A stretch of 9,165 bases of DNA from Bacteroidales bacterium (lineage in GTDB: Bacteria > Bacteroidota > Bacteroidia > Bacteroidales > UBA932), in assembly GCA_017548805.1 (NCBI GenBank), contig JAFYZE010000013.1:1-9165 (forward strand). The letters are read 5' to 3'. Below, piece after piece: positions 1-6,452 of this stretch. A model generated the notes under the pieces. That model ran no database searches, was not told the DNA's origin, and saw only the letters and a program-made list of their open reading frames with translations. A program made the translations under genes and the position numbers. How positions within the stretch are numbered: position 1 is the stretch's first letter; each line of letters starts with the position of its first letter.

Positions 1-1
1 A

Positions 2-277
2 TATCAGGTGCCTTCCGTCCCTGCCGGCACGCGTCCCGACGAGGTCGAGGCCAAGGGCCTGACCAAGGACAACTGCACGTTCCTGCTTGGTTATGGGTAT
101 CAGATGTGGATGTGTCCCGAGAATGCATACCGCGCAGACGGAGCCCGCGGACAGTATATCATCATCGCCCCGGACTATGACGCGGTCATCGCCGTCACGG
201 CCAATTCAGGCAACCTCCAGGCGGAGCAGGACCTGATCTACAAGTACCTCTTCCCCGCCCTCAAGGCATTGAAATAG
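2..277 (+). CDS. Serine hydrolase, beta-lactamase-related family (C-terminal fragment)
   Basis: This is the last 91 residues of a gene whose start lies left of the window; the frame is open from base 2, so an internal GTG at base 8 is not taken as a start. The fragment has the closing strands of the class C beta-lactamase/serine esterase fold. GYGYQMW (fragment residues 30-36) is the usual entry to the last part of the sheet, and DGARGQ (46-51) sits where the family has its third active-site box (KTG or HxG), followed by hydrophobic strands IIIAPDYDAVIAVTAN. The catalytic SxxK and YxN motifs would be upstream and cannot be seen. Members are usually exported and cleave ester or amide bonds, but the substrate cannot be predicted from this end. 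The stop codon lies only two bases from the stop of the convergent transporter gene. Confidence 0.85.
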   Translation, partial: YQVPSVPAGTRPDEVEAKGLTKDNCTFLLGYGYQMWMCPENAYRADGARGQYIIIAPDYDAVIAVTANSGNLQAEQDLIYKYLFPALKALK

Positions 278-279
278 GT

Positions 280-1008
280 TTAGAGAATAATACTGACAAG
301 GCCCGCAACGGCCATGTATGCATAGACTACCTTGCGCAGCAACGGTAGTCTTATGCGTTTATAGATGTGTGCGCCTATCCACATGCCGGCAAGGACGGCC
401 GGCATGGCGAAGCACCAGCTCCGCAGTACGACTGGCGTGACGAATCCGCTCTGGGCACGGAAAAAGCTCATTGCGGCATTGCCGATAAGGAAATACCACT
501 GCGTAGCCGCAATATACTCCTCCTTGGACTTGCAGGATTGCACGAAATAGACTACTGCCGGCGGTCCCTGCATGGCGAAAAGCCCGCCGAGCGCGCCCGA
601 AAGCGTGCCCATGCCTATCTGTACCGGCATCGTCGGAGGCAGGTGGATGCGCTCGCTGACAAAGAAGAAATACAGGCTGACCACGATCAGGAATCCGCCC
701 ATGACATGCTTCAGGGCATGGTTGTCCACGTGCGCTATCAAGCGGACGAAGAAGAATGAAACGATTATGAACGTGATGAGGATGGGCAGGAGTTTCCTCC
801 ACTCCAGATGACGGTACAACACCACTGCAGGACCCAGCGACGCGACTATGGCGAGCAGGCCCGACAGGGCGGTCGCCTCGGCGTAGCTGGGAAGCAGGTG
901 CGGCAGCACCGTCATGATGAAAATGCCGAAGCCGAAGCCGCTGACACGCTGCACCAGGGAGGCCAGCAGTGCAAAAAGGACTATCAATGCGATCGAGGAC
1001 GGCGGCAT
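280..1008 (-). CDS. TauE/SafE (TSUP) family inner-membrane transporter
   Basis: A very hydrophobic protein of 242 residues, close to the usual 240-270 for TSUP permeases, with about seven to eight membrane segments. The family's two-fold repeat is visible: SGFGFG (residues 23-28) in the first half, and GALGGLFAMQGPPAVVY (138-154) in the second. The C-terminal part (AMPAVLAGMWIGAHIYKR, then LRKVVYAYMAVAGL) is also typical. Family members move sulfite, sulfoacetate or other organic anions across the cytoplasmic membrane; the substrate here is unknown. The frame stays open up to 1101, but that longer start would overlap the divergent flavodoxin gene and add a non-hydrophobic leader. The ATG at 1008 (MPPSSIALIVLFALL) starts just before the first membrane helix and lies about 19 bases downstream of a -7 element, so I chose it. 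Confidence 0.88.
   Translation of the reverse strand: MPPSSIALIVLFALLASLVQRVSGFGFGIFIMTVLPHLLPSYAEATALSGLLAIVASLGPAVVLYRHLEWRKLLPILITFIIVSFFFVRLIAHVDNHALKHVMGGFLIVVSLYFFFVSERIHLPPTMPVQIGMGTLSGALGGLFAMQGPPAVVYFVQSCKSKEEYIAATQWYFLIGNAAMSFFRAQSGFVTPVVLRSWCFAMPAVLAGMWIGAHIYKRIRLPLLRKVVYAYMAVAGLVSIIL
324..351. repeat. Inverted repeat inside the 3' end of the transporter gene
   Basis: Arms AGACTACC (324-331) and GGTAGTCT (344-351) are perfect complements around a 12-base loop. With a one-base bulge the stem extends by CAT/ATG to 321-355. It lies about 45 bases past the stop of the plus-strand serine hydrolase, so it could fold at the 3' end of that transcript and help terminate it. There is no strong T tract after it, and it also codes for part of the transporter, so chance is possible. 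Confidence 0.35.
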
Positions 1009-1026
1009 GGACGTGATTCGTGTATA

Positions 1027-1034
1027 CAAAAATA
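1027..1034 (-). promoter_or_regulatory. -7 element for the TSUP transporter gene
   Basis: The minus strand reads TATTTTTG, a perfect match to the Bacteroidetes -7 consensus TAnnTTTG, ending 18 bases before the chosen ATG at 1008. That would give a leader of roughly 14 bases. No convincing TTG at -33 is seen at the usual spacing. It is the minus-strand half of a divergent promoter pair. Confidence 0.5.
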
Positions 1035-1044
1035 CGAAAATTGT

Positions 1045-1052
1045 TATATTTG
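1045..1052 (+). promoter_or_regulatory. -7 element for the flavodoxin lipoprotein gene
   Basis: TATATTTG is a perfect match to TAnnTTTG and ends 34 bases before the ATG at 1087, predicting a leader of about 29 bases. The -33 region has no clear TTG. Its neighbour on the other strand (1027-1034) is only 10 bases away, so the two promoters share one AT-rich patch. Confidence 0.55.
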
Positions 1053-1086
1053 CCTTATCAAAAGCGATCTTAAATTCTGAAATAAC

Positions 1087-1887
1087 ATGAAAGCCAAGCA
1101 TCTCTTTGGGTTGTTCGCAGCCCTTTTCGCCTTTGTCGCATGTGGCCCTAAGGGACCGTCATCCGTCGTCATCTATTATTCCCAGAGCGGCACCACCAAG
1201 GCGGTTGCCGAGCAGTTCGCCGCACAGACCGGCTCCGACATCATCGAACTGGTTCCGGCCACCCCTTATCCCGATACCTACCAGGGCACTATCGAGGAGT
1301 CGCGCGAAGAGTGCATGCAGGGCATCGGCAGGCCGCTTGTCCAGTCAAAGTTCAACCTCAAAAAATACGATACCATCTATCTTGGCTATCCCATCTGGTA
1401 TGGCACCTATGCCCCGCCGATCACCACTTTCCTTGCAGACAATGACCTGACAGGCAAGAAGCTGGTCCTCTTCTGCACCTACGGCAGCGGCGGCCGCAAG
1501 GCCAGCGCCGCCAAGATTGCGGAAGAGTGCCCGGAGGCCGAGATCCTCGGCTCCTTCGGCCTCGCCGCCCGCCGCATTGACAGCGCCGCCGAAGAGGTCG
1601 AGAGGTTCCTCGCTTCGCTCGGAAGCGGTGAGGACACTCCGATGCTCGGCGCCTTCGGAGACCAGCATCCTATCTCCGAGGAGGAAATGGCTATCTTCCA
1701 GAAGGCGACCGAGAATTACGGATATCTCAACCTCGAGCCGCTTTCCGTGGCGTCCCAGGTCGTAGCCGGAATGAACTATCTCTTCATCTGCCACTCCGGC
1801 GGCCCCAACGGCTCGGCCGAGGTGGAGGTCAGCATCTTCAAGCCCCTTGGCGATGCTGATCCCTACGTAGTAAGCGTGGAAAGGTAA
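1087..1887 (+). CDS. Flavodoxin-domain lipoprotein with C-terminal cystatin-like domain
   Basis: This 266-residue protein begins with a lipoprotein signal: MKAKH, a hydrophobic run, then FVAC with Cys19 as the likely lipidated residue, placing it outside the cytoplasm on a membrane. Residues 25-180 are a flavodoxin fold of the secreted Flavodoxin_4 type. The FMN-phosphate loop is SQSGTTK (32-38), LGYPIWYGTYAPP (99-111) supplies the aromatic flavin contact, and TYGSGG (131-136) is the third flavin loop. It should bind FMN and carry electrons, with an unknown partner. Residues from about 187 to 266 are not part of a flavodoxin. They resemble animal stefins: QVVAG (224-228) followed by NY, a preceding YG, a strand with IFKPL (250-254), and a closing strand DPYVVSVER. 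Start chosen because it gives a complete lipoprotein signal and fits the -7 element. Flavodoxin and lipoprotein calls are strong; the cystatin call rests on motif recognition alone. Confidence 0.88.
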   Translation: MKAKHLFGLFAALFAFVACGPKGPSSVVIYYSQSGTTKAVAEQFAAQTGSDIIELVPATPYPDTYQGTIEESREECMQGIGRPLVQSKFNLKKYDTIYLGYPIWYGTYAPPITTFLADNDLTGKKLVLFCTYGSGGRKASAAKIAEECPEAEILGSFGLAARRIDSAAEEVERFLASLGSGEDTPMLGAFGDQHPISEEEMAIFQKATENYGYLNLEPLSVASQVVAGMNYLFICHSGGPNGSAEVEVSIFKPLGDADPYVVSVER

Positions 1888-1894
1888 TCTGCTG

Positions 1895-2281
1895 CTAAAG
1901 AATATCCTCTATCACAGGGAGGATTGAAAGGTCGGCGGGAAGCCAGGCGACAGAGCGGAGCTCGTCAGCCGCGAGCCACCGGGCAGCCTCGTGCTCCACG
2001 AGATGCAGGCTGCCGCTGAGGATCGAGCATCGGTAGCAGTGCATCGTCAGGTGGAAAGCCGGATAATCGTAGTCGATGGTACAGAGGAAGTCATCCACGG
2101 ATATCTCCGTTTCGAGCTCTTCAAGGATCTCGCGCCTCAGCGCCTCCTCACGGGTCTCCCCCGCCTCGACCTTTCCGCCCGGGAACTCCCAATAGTCCTT
2201 CCAGTCGCCATACCCTCTCTGGGTGGCGAACAGACGGCCGTCATATATGATGACGGCGGCGACTACTTCGATGCGTTTCAT
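1895..2281 (-). CDS. Nudix hydrolase, MutT-like
   Basis: A 128-residue single-domain Nudix protein. The Nudix box runs from Gly36 to Thr58: G(x5)E, seven residues, then REILEEL, with Glu51, Glu54 and Glu55 as the expected metal ligands. The last glycine of the classical signature is Glu57, a change also found in other MutT-like proteins. WEFPGGKVEAGE (31-42) and WLPADLSILPVI (113-124) are typical of the MutT/NudG subgroup, which hydrolyses (deoxy)nucleoside triphosphates such as 8-oxo-dGTP or modified CTP to monophosphates; the exact substrate is not decided by sequence. The frame extends to 2359, but that would run through the promoter and one hairpin repeat. The ATG at 2281 (MKRIEVVAAVI) starts at the first Nudix strand and is preferred. 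It converges on the flavodoxin gene with 7 bases between stops. Confidence 0.92.
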   Translation of the reverse strand: MKRIEVVAAVIIYDGRLFATQRGYGDWKDYWEFPGGKVEAGETREEALRREILEELETEISVDDFLCTIDYDYPAFHLTMHCYRCSILSGSLHLVEHEAARWLAADELRSVAWLPADLSILPVIEDIL

Positions 2282-2289
2282 ACTATCGG

Positions 2290-2320
2290 CAAAGGTAACT
2301 CTTTTGCCCAACAAAACAAA
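2290..2320 (-). promoter_or_regulatory. Promoter for the Nudix gene
   Basis: On the minus strand, TTTG (2320-2317) is followed after 19 bases by TACCTTTG (2297-2290), a full match to the Bacteroidetes -33/-7 arrangement. The -7 element ends only 8 bases before the ATG at 2281, so the transcript would have a leader of only a few bases. It lies between the tandem hairpins and the gene, which suggests the Nudix gene is expressed separately from the upstream cluster. Confidence 0.6.
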
Positions 2321-2330
2321 TTGCCGACGA

Positions 2331-2412
2331 CCGTGCGGGAATCGGGCCAAATCTCGCACGGATGGAGGAAAAAGTTGGAATCCGTGCGGGAATCAGGCCA
2401 AAAGTCGCACGG
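2331..2412. repeat. Two tandem 31-base hairpin repeats (REP-like)
   Basis: Two copies of a 31-base element lie at 2331-2361 and 2382-2412, offset by 51 bases. They match at 28 of 31 positions (differences at element positions 14, 22 and 23). Each is an inverted repeat, CCGTGCG ... CGCACGG, around a 17-base loop. The loop is conserved too (GGAATCnGGCCAAA at its start), which simple terminators would not need. In copy 2 the stem grows to 11 pairs: GAATCCGTGCG at 2378-2388 with CGCACGGATTC at 2406-2416. The right arm of copy 2 includes two bases of the phosphatase stop codon. This looks like an intergenic REP-type or RNA-structure element; its genome copy number cannot be judged from one window. 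Confidence 0.75.
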
Positions 2413-2416
2413 ATTC
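2369..2416 (-). terminator. Possible terminator of the aminotransferase-aconitase-citrate synthase-phosphatase cluster
   Basis: Read on the minus strand, the 11-pair stem of the second hairpin (2416-2406 with 2388-2378) is followed four bases later by TTTTT (2373-2369). A GC-rich stem plus a T tract immediately after the phosphatase stop fits an intrinsic terminator. The 17-base loop is longer than usual and the T tract is short, so it may be weak or serve mainly to protect the 3' end. Confidence 0.45.
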
Positions 2417-2864
2417 AGCAAAGATCCAGCATCGCCTCGCAGGCGGTGAGGATGTCCTGGAAGGCGCGCTCGAAGTCGCCGGTATACCAGGGGTCGGCGA
2501 CATCGCGGCCGCTGCCGGTATAGGACATCATCAGATGGATCTTCTTTTCCGGATCGGAAGGGATTATGTACCTGATCCACCGGATGTTGCTGCCGTCCAT
2601 GCAGATGATGCGGTCGAAGCGGTCATAATCCTCCGGAACCACCGTACGAGCGGTTTTCCTTGGGTCGAACCATACCCCGTGCTGATTCAGGCAGCGCCGT
2701 GCGGGCGGATAAATGGGATTGCCGTATTCCTCGTCTGAAACGGCGGCGGACTCGATGTAAAACGAGTCCTGAAGGCCGTGGGCCTTCACCAGCGCCTTCA
2801 GGATGAACTCCGCCATCGGGGAGCGGCATATATTGCCCGTACACACGAAGAGGATCCTCGTCAT
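2415..2864 (-). CDS. Low-molecular-weight protein tyrosine phosphatase
   Basis: This 149-residue protein matches the usual length of the family. The P-loop signature C(x5)RS is CTGNICRS at residues 8-15, with Cys8 as nucleophile and Arg14 binding phosphate. The general acid is Asp124 in DPWYTGDF (124-131). All catalytic residues are present, so it should be active and cytoplasmic. Members dephosphorylate tyrosine on proteins (in bacteria often tyrosine kinases of polysaccharide synthesis) or act on small phosphoesters. No tyrosine kinase or capsule gene is nearby. The start lies one base past the citrate synthase stop, so the gene is almost certainly co-transcribed and probably translationally coupled with it. 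The stop codon touches the stem of the following hairpin. Confidence 0.95.
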   Translation of the reverse strand: MTRILFVCTGNICRSPMAEFILKALVKAHGLQDSFYIESAAVSDEEYGNPIYPPARRCLNQHGVWFDPRKTARTVVPEDYDRFDRIICMDGSNIRWIRYIIPSDPEKKIHLMMSYTGSGRDVADPWYTGDFERAFQDILTACEAMLDLC

Positions 2865-2865
2865 C

Positions 2866-4224
2866 CTATCTCTTCTTAAGCGGGATGTAAGTCTCTTCCG
2901 AGGTGATGCACTTGTAGGCGGGACGTATGATGCGGCGTCCCTCGAAATTCAGTTCCTCGTTGCGGTGGGCGCACCAGCCGACGATACGGGCCATGGCGAA
3001 GAGAGGGGTGTATATCTCACGCGGGATGCCTATGCAGTCGTATACGAATCCGGAATAGAAGTCGACATTGGCGCAGAGTACCTTGCCCTCACCCTTGACT
3101 TCATAGATGGTCTTGATGGCCACCTTCTCGATGCGCTCCATGAACTCCAGCTCGTTCAGGCGGCCTTTCTCCTTGGCCAGCTCACGCGCCATCTCCTTGA
3201 GCAGCACGGCGCGAGGGTCGGATTTGGTGTAGACGGCGTGGCCGATGCCATAGACAAGGCCCGAGCCGTCGAACGCATCCCCGGCCAGCAGGCGCCTGAT
3301 ACAGGCGGCTATCTCGTCTTCGTCCTTCCAGTCCTTGATCTCCTCCTTCATGAATGCGATCATGTCACAGACCTTGAGGTTGGCGCCGCCATGCTTGGGT
3401 CCCTTGAGGGATCCGATGCCTGCGGCTATCGACGAGAACGTATCGGTACCGGTGGAAGAAGTCACGCGGACGGTGAAGGTGGAGTTGTTACCTCCTCCGT
3501 GCTCGGAGTGAAGTATCAGCAGCAGGTCCAGGGTGCGGGCGTCAAGTTCGGTGAAATCGCTGCCCTTGAGCATGTAAAGGAAATTCTCCGCCAGCGAGAG
3601 GCCCGGCTGCGCATCCCTGATGTGCAGCGAACGGCCGAAATGGCTGTGGCGGTACATGTTGAAGGCATATGCGATGGTCGTGGGGAACTTGGAGAGGAGC
3701 TCGATGCTCTGGCGCATGAGGTTGTCGCGGGAGACATCGTCGGGATTCTCGTCGAAGGTGTAGAACTCCATGACGCTTCGCGCCAGGATGTTCATGATGT
3801 CGTCACCCTCCAGTTCGATGATGTGGAGGATGGTCTTCTGCTCCAGGGGCATGTTGTCGAAGATCAGGTCCTTGAAGGCCTGGAGCTCCTCGGCGTCCGG
3901 CAGGCGTCCGGACAGCAGCAGGAAGCATATCTCCTCATAGCCGAAACGCTTCTCCTTCATGATGGCATGCACCAGGTCCTTGACCTCGTAACCACGGAAA
4001 TACAGCCGTCCCTCGACGGGGACGATGGTTCCGTCCTCAAGGCGGTCATAGCCCACGACATTGCCGATGTTTGTGAGTCCGACAAGCACGCCGGTGCCGT
4101 CCTCGTTGCGCAGGCCGCGCTTGACATCGAGCTTCTTGAAGAGCTCCGCATCCATACGGGTGCAGCTCTTCATCTCGTCCGACAGCTTGTATATCAGGTA
4201 CTCGTTAAGATTCTTCCGTGTCAT
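2866..4224 (-). CDS. gltA: Citrate synthase
   Basis: This enzyme joins acetyl-CoA and oxaloacetate to give citrate and CoA in the cytoplasm. It has 452 residues, longer than the E. coli enzyme (about 427), with an N-terminal extension rich in charged residues. Family landmarks are in order: HSEHGGGNNSTFT (239-251), GPKHGGAN (275-282), GIGHAVYTKSDPRA (326-339) and NVDFYSG (386-392). By comparison with the pig enzyme, the catalytic residues are His278, His329 and Asp388, and the oxaloacetate-binding histidine is His242. The GHAV form of the third motif is nearer the eukaryotic type than the GHRVYK form of E. coli. The ATG at 4224 lies 21 bases after the aconitase stop, and the phosphatase follows after one base. 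The large open frames on the opposite strand here are codon-bias shadows. Confidence 0.97.
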   Translation of the reverse strand: MTRKNLNEYLIYKLSDEMKSCTRMDAELFKKLDVKRGLRNEDGTGVLVGLTNIGNVVGYDRLEDGTIVPVEGRLYFRGYEVKDLVHAIMKEKRFGYEEICFLLLSGRLPDAEELQAFKDLIFDNMPLEQKTILHIIELEGDDIMNILARSVMEFYTFDENPDDVSRDNLMRQSIELLSKFPTTIAYAFNMYRHSHFGRSLHIRDAQPGLSLAENFLYMLKGSDFTELDARTLDLLLILHSEHGGGNNSTFTVRVTSSTGTDTFSSIAAGIGSLKGPKHGGANLKVCDMIAFMKEEIKDWKDEDEIAACIRRLLAGDAFDGSGLVYGIGHAVYTKSDPRAVLLKEMARELAKEKGRLNELEFMERIEKVAIKTIYEVKGEGKVLCANVDFYSGFVYDCIGIPREIYTPLFAMARIVGWCAHRNEELNFEGRRIIRPAYKCITSEETYIPLKKR

Positions 4225-4245
4225 AGCGTTTGTCTTTGTCCGTTA

Positions 4246-6432
4246 CTAATACTCCGTTCCTGCGGATACTGCGTTGAGCGCCGATCCGGCACGGAACCAT
4301 CCGATCTGCTGGGCATTGTAGCTGTGCCTCGCGGTAATCCCCTCCACGCTTCCGTCCATATGATGCAGCACGACGGCGATAGGCTGTCCGGGAACGATGG
4401 AAGAGCATAGGACGCTGATCCTGTCCCCCTGGCGGACCTTGTCGTAATCGGCGGGATCGTCGAAGGTCAGTGCCAGAACGCCCTGCTTCTTGAGGTTGGT
4501 CTCATGGATGCGCGCGAAGCTGCGGGCGAGGATGGCCTTGACGCCGAGATAGCGCGGCTCCATGGCCGCATGCTCGCGGCTCGATCCCTCGCCGTAGTTG
4601 TCGCCGGCGACGATGATGCTGCCGCCCTCCGCATCGCGGAAACCGGCGGCGCGGCCGGCGACGTCGGCGCCGGTCTCACCAGTGAAGGCATCGGTGGCGC
4701 CGAGCAGAAGATTCCTGGAAATATTCTGAAGATGCCCGCGGAAACGCAGCCATGGTCCCGCCATGGAGATATGGTCGGTAGTGCATTTCCCGGCAGTCTT
4801 GATGAGCAGCGGCAGTTCTATGAAGTCCTTGCCGTCCCATGCCTGGAAAGGCTCCAGGCGCTGTATGCGTTCGCTGGACGGGTCAATCTCCGGATCAGGG
4901 CTCCCAGGAACGGGAGCGACATATCCGGAAGCGCCCGCTGCGAAACCGCTGGGAGGAAGTTCGTCCACGCAGGGCGGCTTGATCCCCTCGGGGATAGAGA
5001 ACGTTCCGCTGAAAGCAAGGGCGATGGCGACCTGCGGAGAAACGATGAAGGCATGCGTATTGGGATTGCCGTCGGCACGCTTGGCGAAATTGCGGTTGAA
5101 AGATGTCACGATGGAATTGGCCTTGCCTTCGTCCTTGGCCGGGACATCACGTTTCCACTGGCCGATGCAAGGACCGCAGGCGTTCGCCATGATTACGGCG
5201 CCGGCCTTTCTGAGCGTTCCGAGCAGTCCGTCCTGCTCCGCGGTCAGCCTGATCCTCTCGCTTCCAGGATTGATGATGATGCGCGCCTGCGGCTGCAGGC
5301 CGGCGTCCATCGCGGAGCGGGCTACGGCAGCGGCGGCCGCCAGGTCCTGGTACGAGGAATTGGTGCAGGAACCGATGAGACTTACCTCAACCTTCTTGGG
5401 GAATCCCTTCTCCGCCACCCTGGCGGGCATTTCCGACAGCGGGCAGGCCGCATCGGGGGTAAACGGTCCGTTGATATAGGGTTCAAGCGAAGAAAGGTCT
5501 ATCTCTATCACGCGGTCATAGTAGCGTGCGGGGTCGGCCAGGACCTCGTCGTCGGCGCGGAGATGCTCCTCGTTCATGACCGCCATGGTGGCCACGGCCG
5601 AACGGCCCGTCGCCTTGAGGTACGCGACCATTTTGGCATCGAATGGGAAAACGGAGCATGTGGCGCCGACCTCGGCTCCCATATTGCATATCGTGGCCTT
5701 GCCGGTACATGAGATGGTCTTGGTGCCTTCGCCGAAATACTCGATGATGGCGTTGGTGCCGCCTTTGACGGACAGGATGCCCGCCAGCTTGAGGATGACG
5801 TCCTTGGGGGAAGCCCATCCCTTGAGGCTGCCGGTAAGCTTCACTCCGATCAGGCGCGGGACCTTGAGTTCCCAGTCCATCCCGGCCATGACGTCCACTG
5901 CGTCGGCACCGCCGACGCCTATGGCGAGCATGCCGAGTCCTCCGGCATTGGGGGTATGCGAATCCGTTCCGACCATCATGCCTCCCGGGAACGCGTAGTT
6001 CTCAAGGACAATCTGGTGTATGATGCCGGCACCGGGCTTCCAGAAGCCCATCCCGTAACGCGACGCGGCAGATTCGAGGAAGGAATACACCTCCCTGTTG
6101 ACCATGCAGGCCTCCGGGAGGTCGGTTTCAGCGCCTTTCTGGGCACAGATAAGGTGGTCGCAATGAATGGAAGTAGGAGCACAGACGCTGTCCTTGCCGG
6201 CATTCATGAACTGCAGGACGGCCATCTGGGCCGTCGCATCCTGCATGGCGACGCGGTCAGGACGGAAGAAGGCGTAGTCTCCCCTCTCCAGGGAATCGCC
6301 CGGCTCGAACAAGTGGGCGAAAAGGATTTTTTCAGCAAGGGTAAGCGGCCTGGCCATCGCAGCCTTCGCAACCCTCACCCGGGCTCCGTACGTTTCGTAG
6401 TGGGCCCGGATCATATCCATGTCGTAAATCAT
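4246..6432 (-). CDS. acnA: Aconitate hydratase, mitochondrial-like
   Basis: This iron-sulfur enzyme interconverts citrate and isocitrate through cis-aconitate. At 728 residues it is near the size of mitochondrial aconitase and much shorter than E. coli AcnA or AcnB. Cluster ligands are Cys356 (GSCTNSS) and Cys419 and Cys422 ([10 protein letters not shown]). Other landmarks are SIHCDHLI (88-95), [11 protein letters not shown] (155-165), SFNRNF (444-449), and the swivel-domain active-site loop [13 protein letters not shown] (610-622). The order is that of the ACO2-like group described in Bacteroides fragilis, not AcnB. The start [13 protein letters not shown] lies 20 bases after the aminotransferase stop. 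In B. fragilis, isocitrate dehydrogenase lies beside aconitase and citrate synthase; here only 21 bases separate aconitase from citrate synthase, leaving no room for it. The long opposite-strand frame is a shadow. Confidence 0.97.
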   Translation of the reverse strand: MIYDMDMIRAHYETYGARVRVAKAAMARPLTLAEKILFAHLFEPGDSLERGDYAFFRPDRVAMQDATAQMAVLQFMNAGKDSVCAPTSIHCDHLICAQKGAETDLPEACMVNREVYSFLESAASRYGMGFWKPGAGIIHQIVLENYAFPGGMMVGTDSHTPNAGGLGMLAIGVGGADAVDVMAGMDWELKVPRLIGVKLTGSLKGWASPKDVILKLAGILSVKGGTNAIIEYFGEGTKTISCTGKATICNMGAEVGATCSVFPFDAKMVAYLKATGRSAVATMAVMNEEHLRADDEVLADPARYYDRVIEIDLSSLEPYINGPFTPDAACPLSEMPARVAEKGFPKKVEVSLIGSCTNSSYQDLAAAAAVARSAMDAGLQPQARIIINPGSERIRLTAEQDGLLGTLRKAGAVIMANACGPCIGQWKRDVPAKDEGKANSIVTSFNRNFAKRADGNPNTHAFIVSPQVAIALAFSGTFSIPEGIKPPCVDELPPSGFAAGASGYVAPVPGSPDPEIDPSSERIQRLEPFQAWDGKDFIELPLLIKTAGKCTTDHISMAGPWLRFRGHLQNISRNLLLGATDAFTGETGADVAGRAAGFRDAEGGSIIVAGDNYGEGSSREHAAMEPRYLGVKAILARSFARIHETNLKKQGVLALTFDDPADYDKVRQGDRISVLCSSIVPGQPIAVVLHHMDGSVEGITARHSYNAQQIGWFRAGSALNAVSAGTEY

Positions 6433-6452
6433 AGCCTGAGGATTGGAGACTG

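Noticed and set aside
1009..1101. A longer start for the TSUP transporter at 1101.
   Set aside because: It would run through both -7 elements and overlap the flavodoxin start; the ATG at 1008 gives a normal family N-terminus.
1904..1924. Short inverted repeat ATCCTC/GAGGAT near the flavodoxin and Nudix stops.
   Set aside because: Six base pairs with a 9-base loop and no T tract is too weak to call a terminator.
2105..2175. Nudix box with Glu in place of its last Gly.
   Set aside because: All metal-binding glutamates are present and this change occurs in other MutT-like enzymes, so it does not suggest inactivity.
2282..2359. A longer Nudix start at 2359.
   Set aside because: The added residues come from hairpin and promoter sequence and precede a complete Nudix fold.
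1991..2449. Repeated peptide VRESGQxSHG in a plus-strand open frame across the hairpins.
   Set aside because: It is the hairpin DNA repeat read in frame by virtue of a 51-base period. The rest of the frame is antisense to the Nudix gene.
2803..4410. A 535-codon plus-strand open frame opposite citrate synthase and the end of aconitase.
   Set aside because: It lies antisense to genes with intact catalytic motifs, shows no recognisable domain, and arises from the strong third-position G/C bias of the minus-strand genes.
4504..5712. A 402-codon plus-strand open frame opposite aconitase.
   Set aside because: It is the same kind of antisense shadow, with no promoter-like element or family resemblance, and aconitase is fully intact on the other strand.
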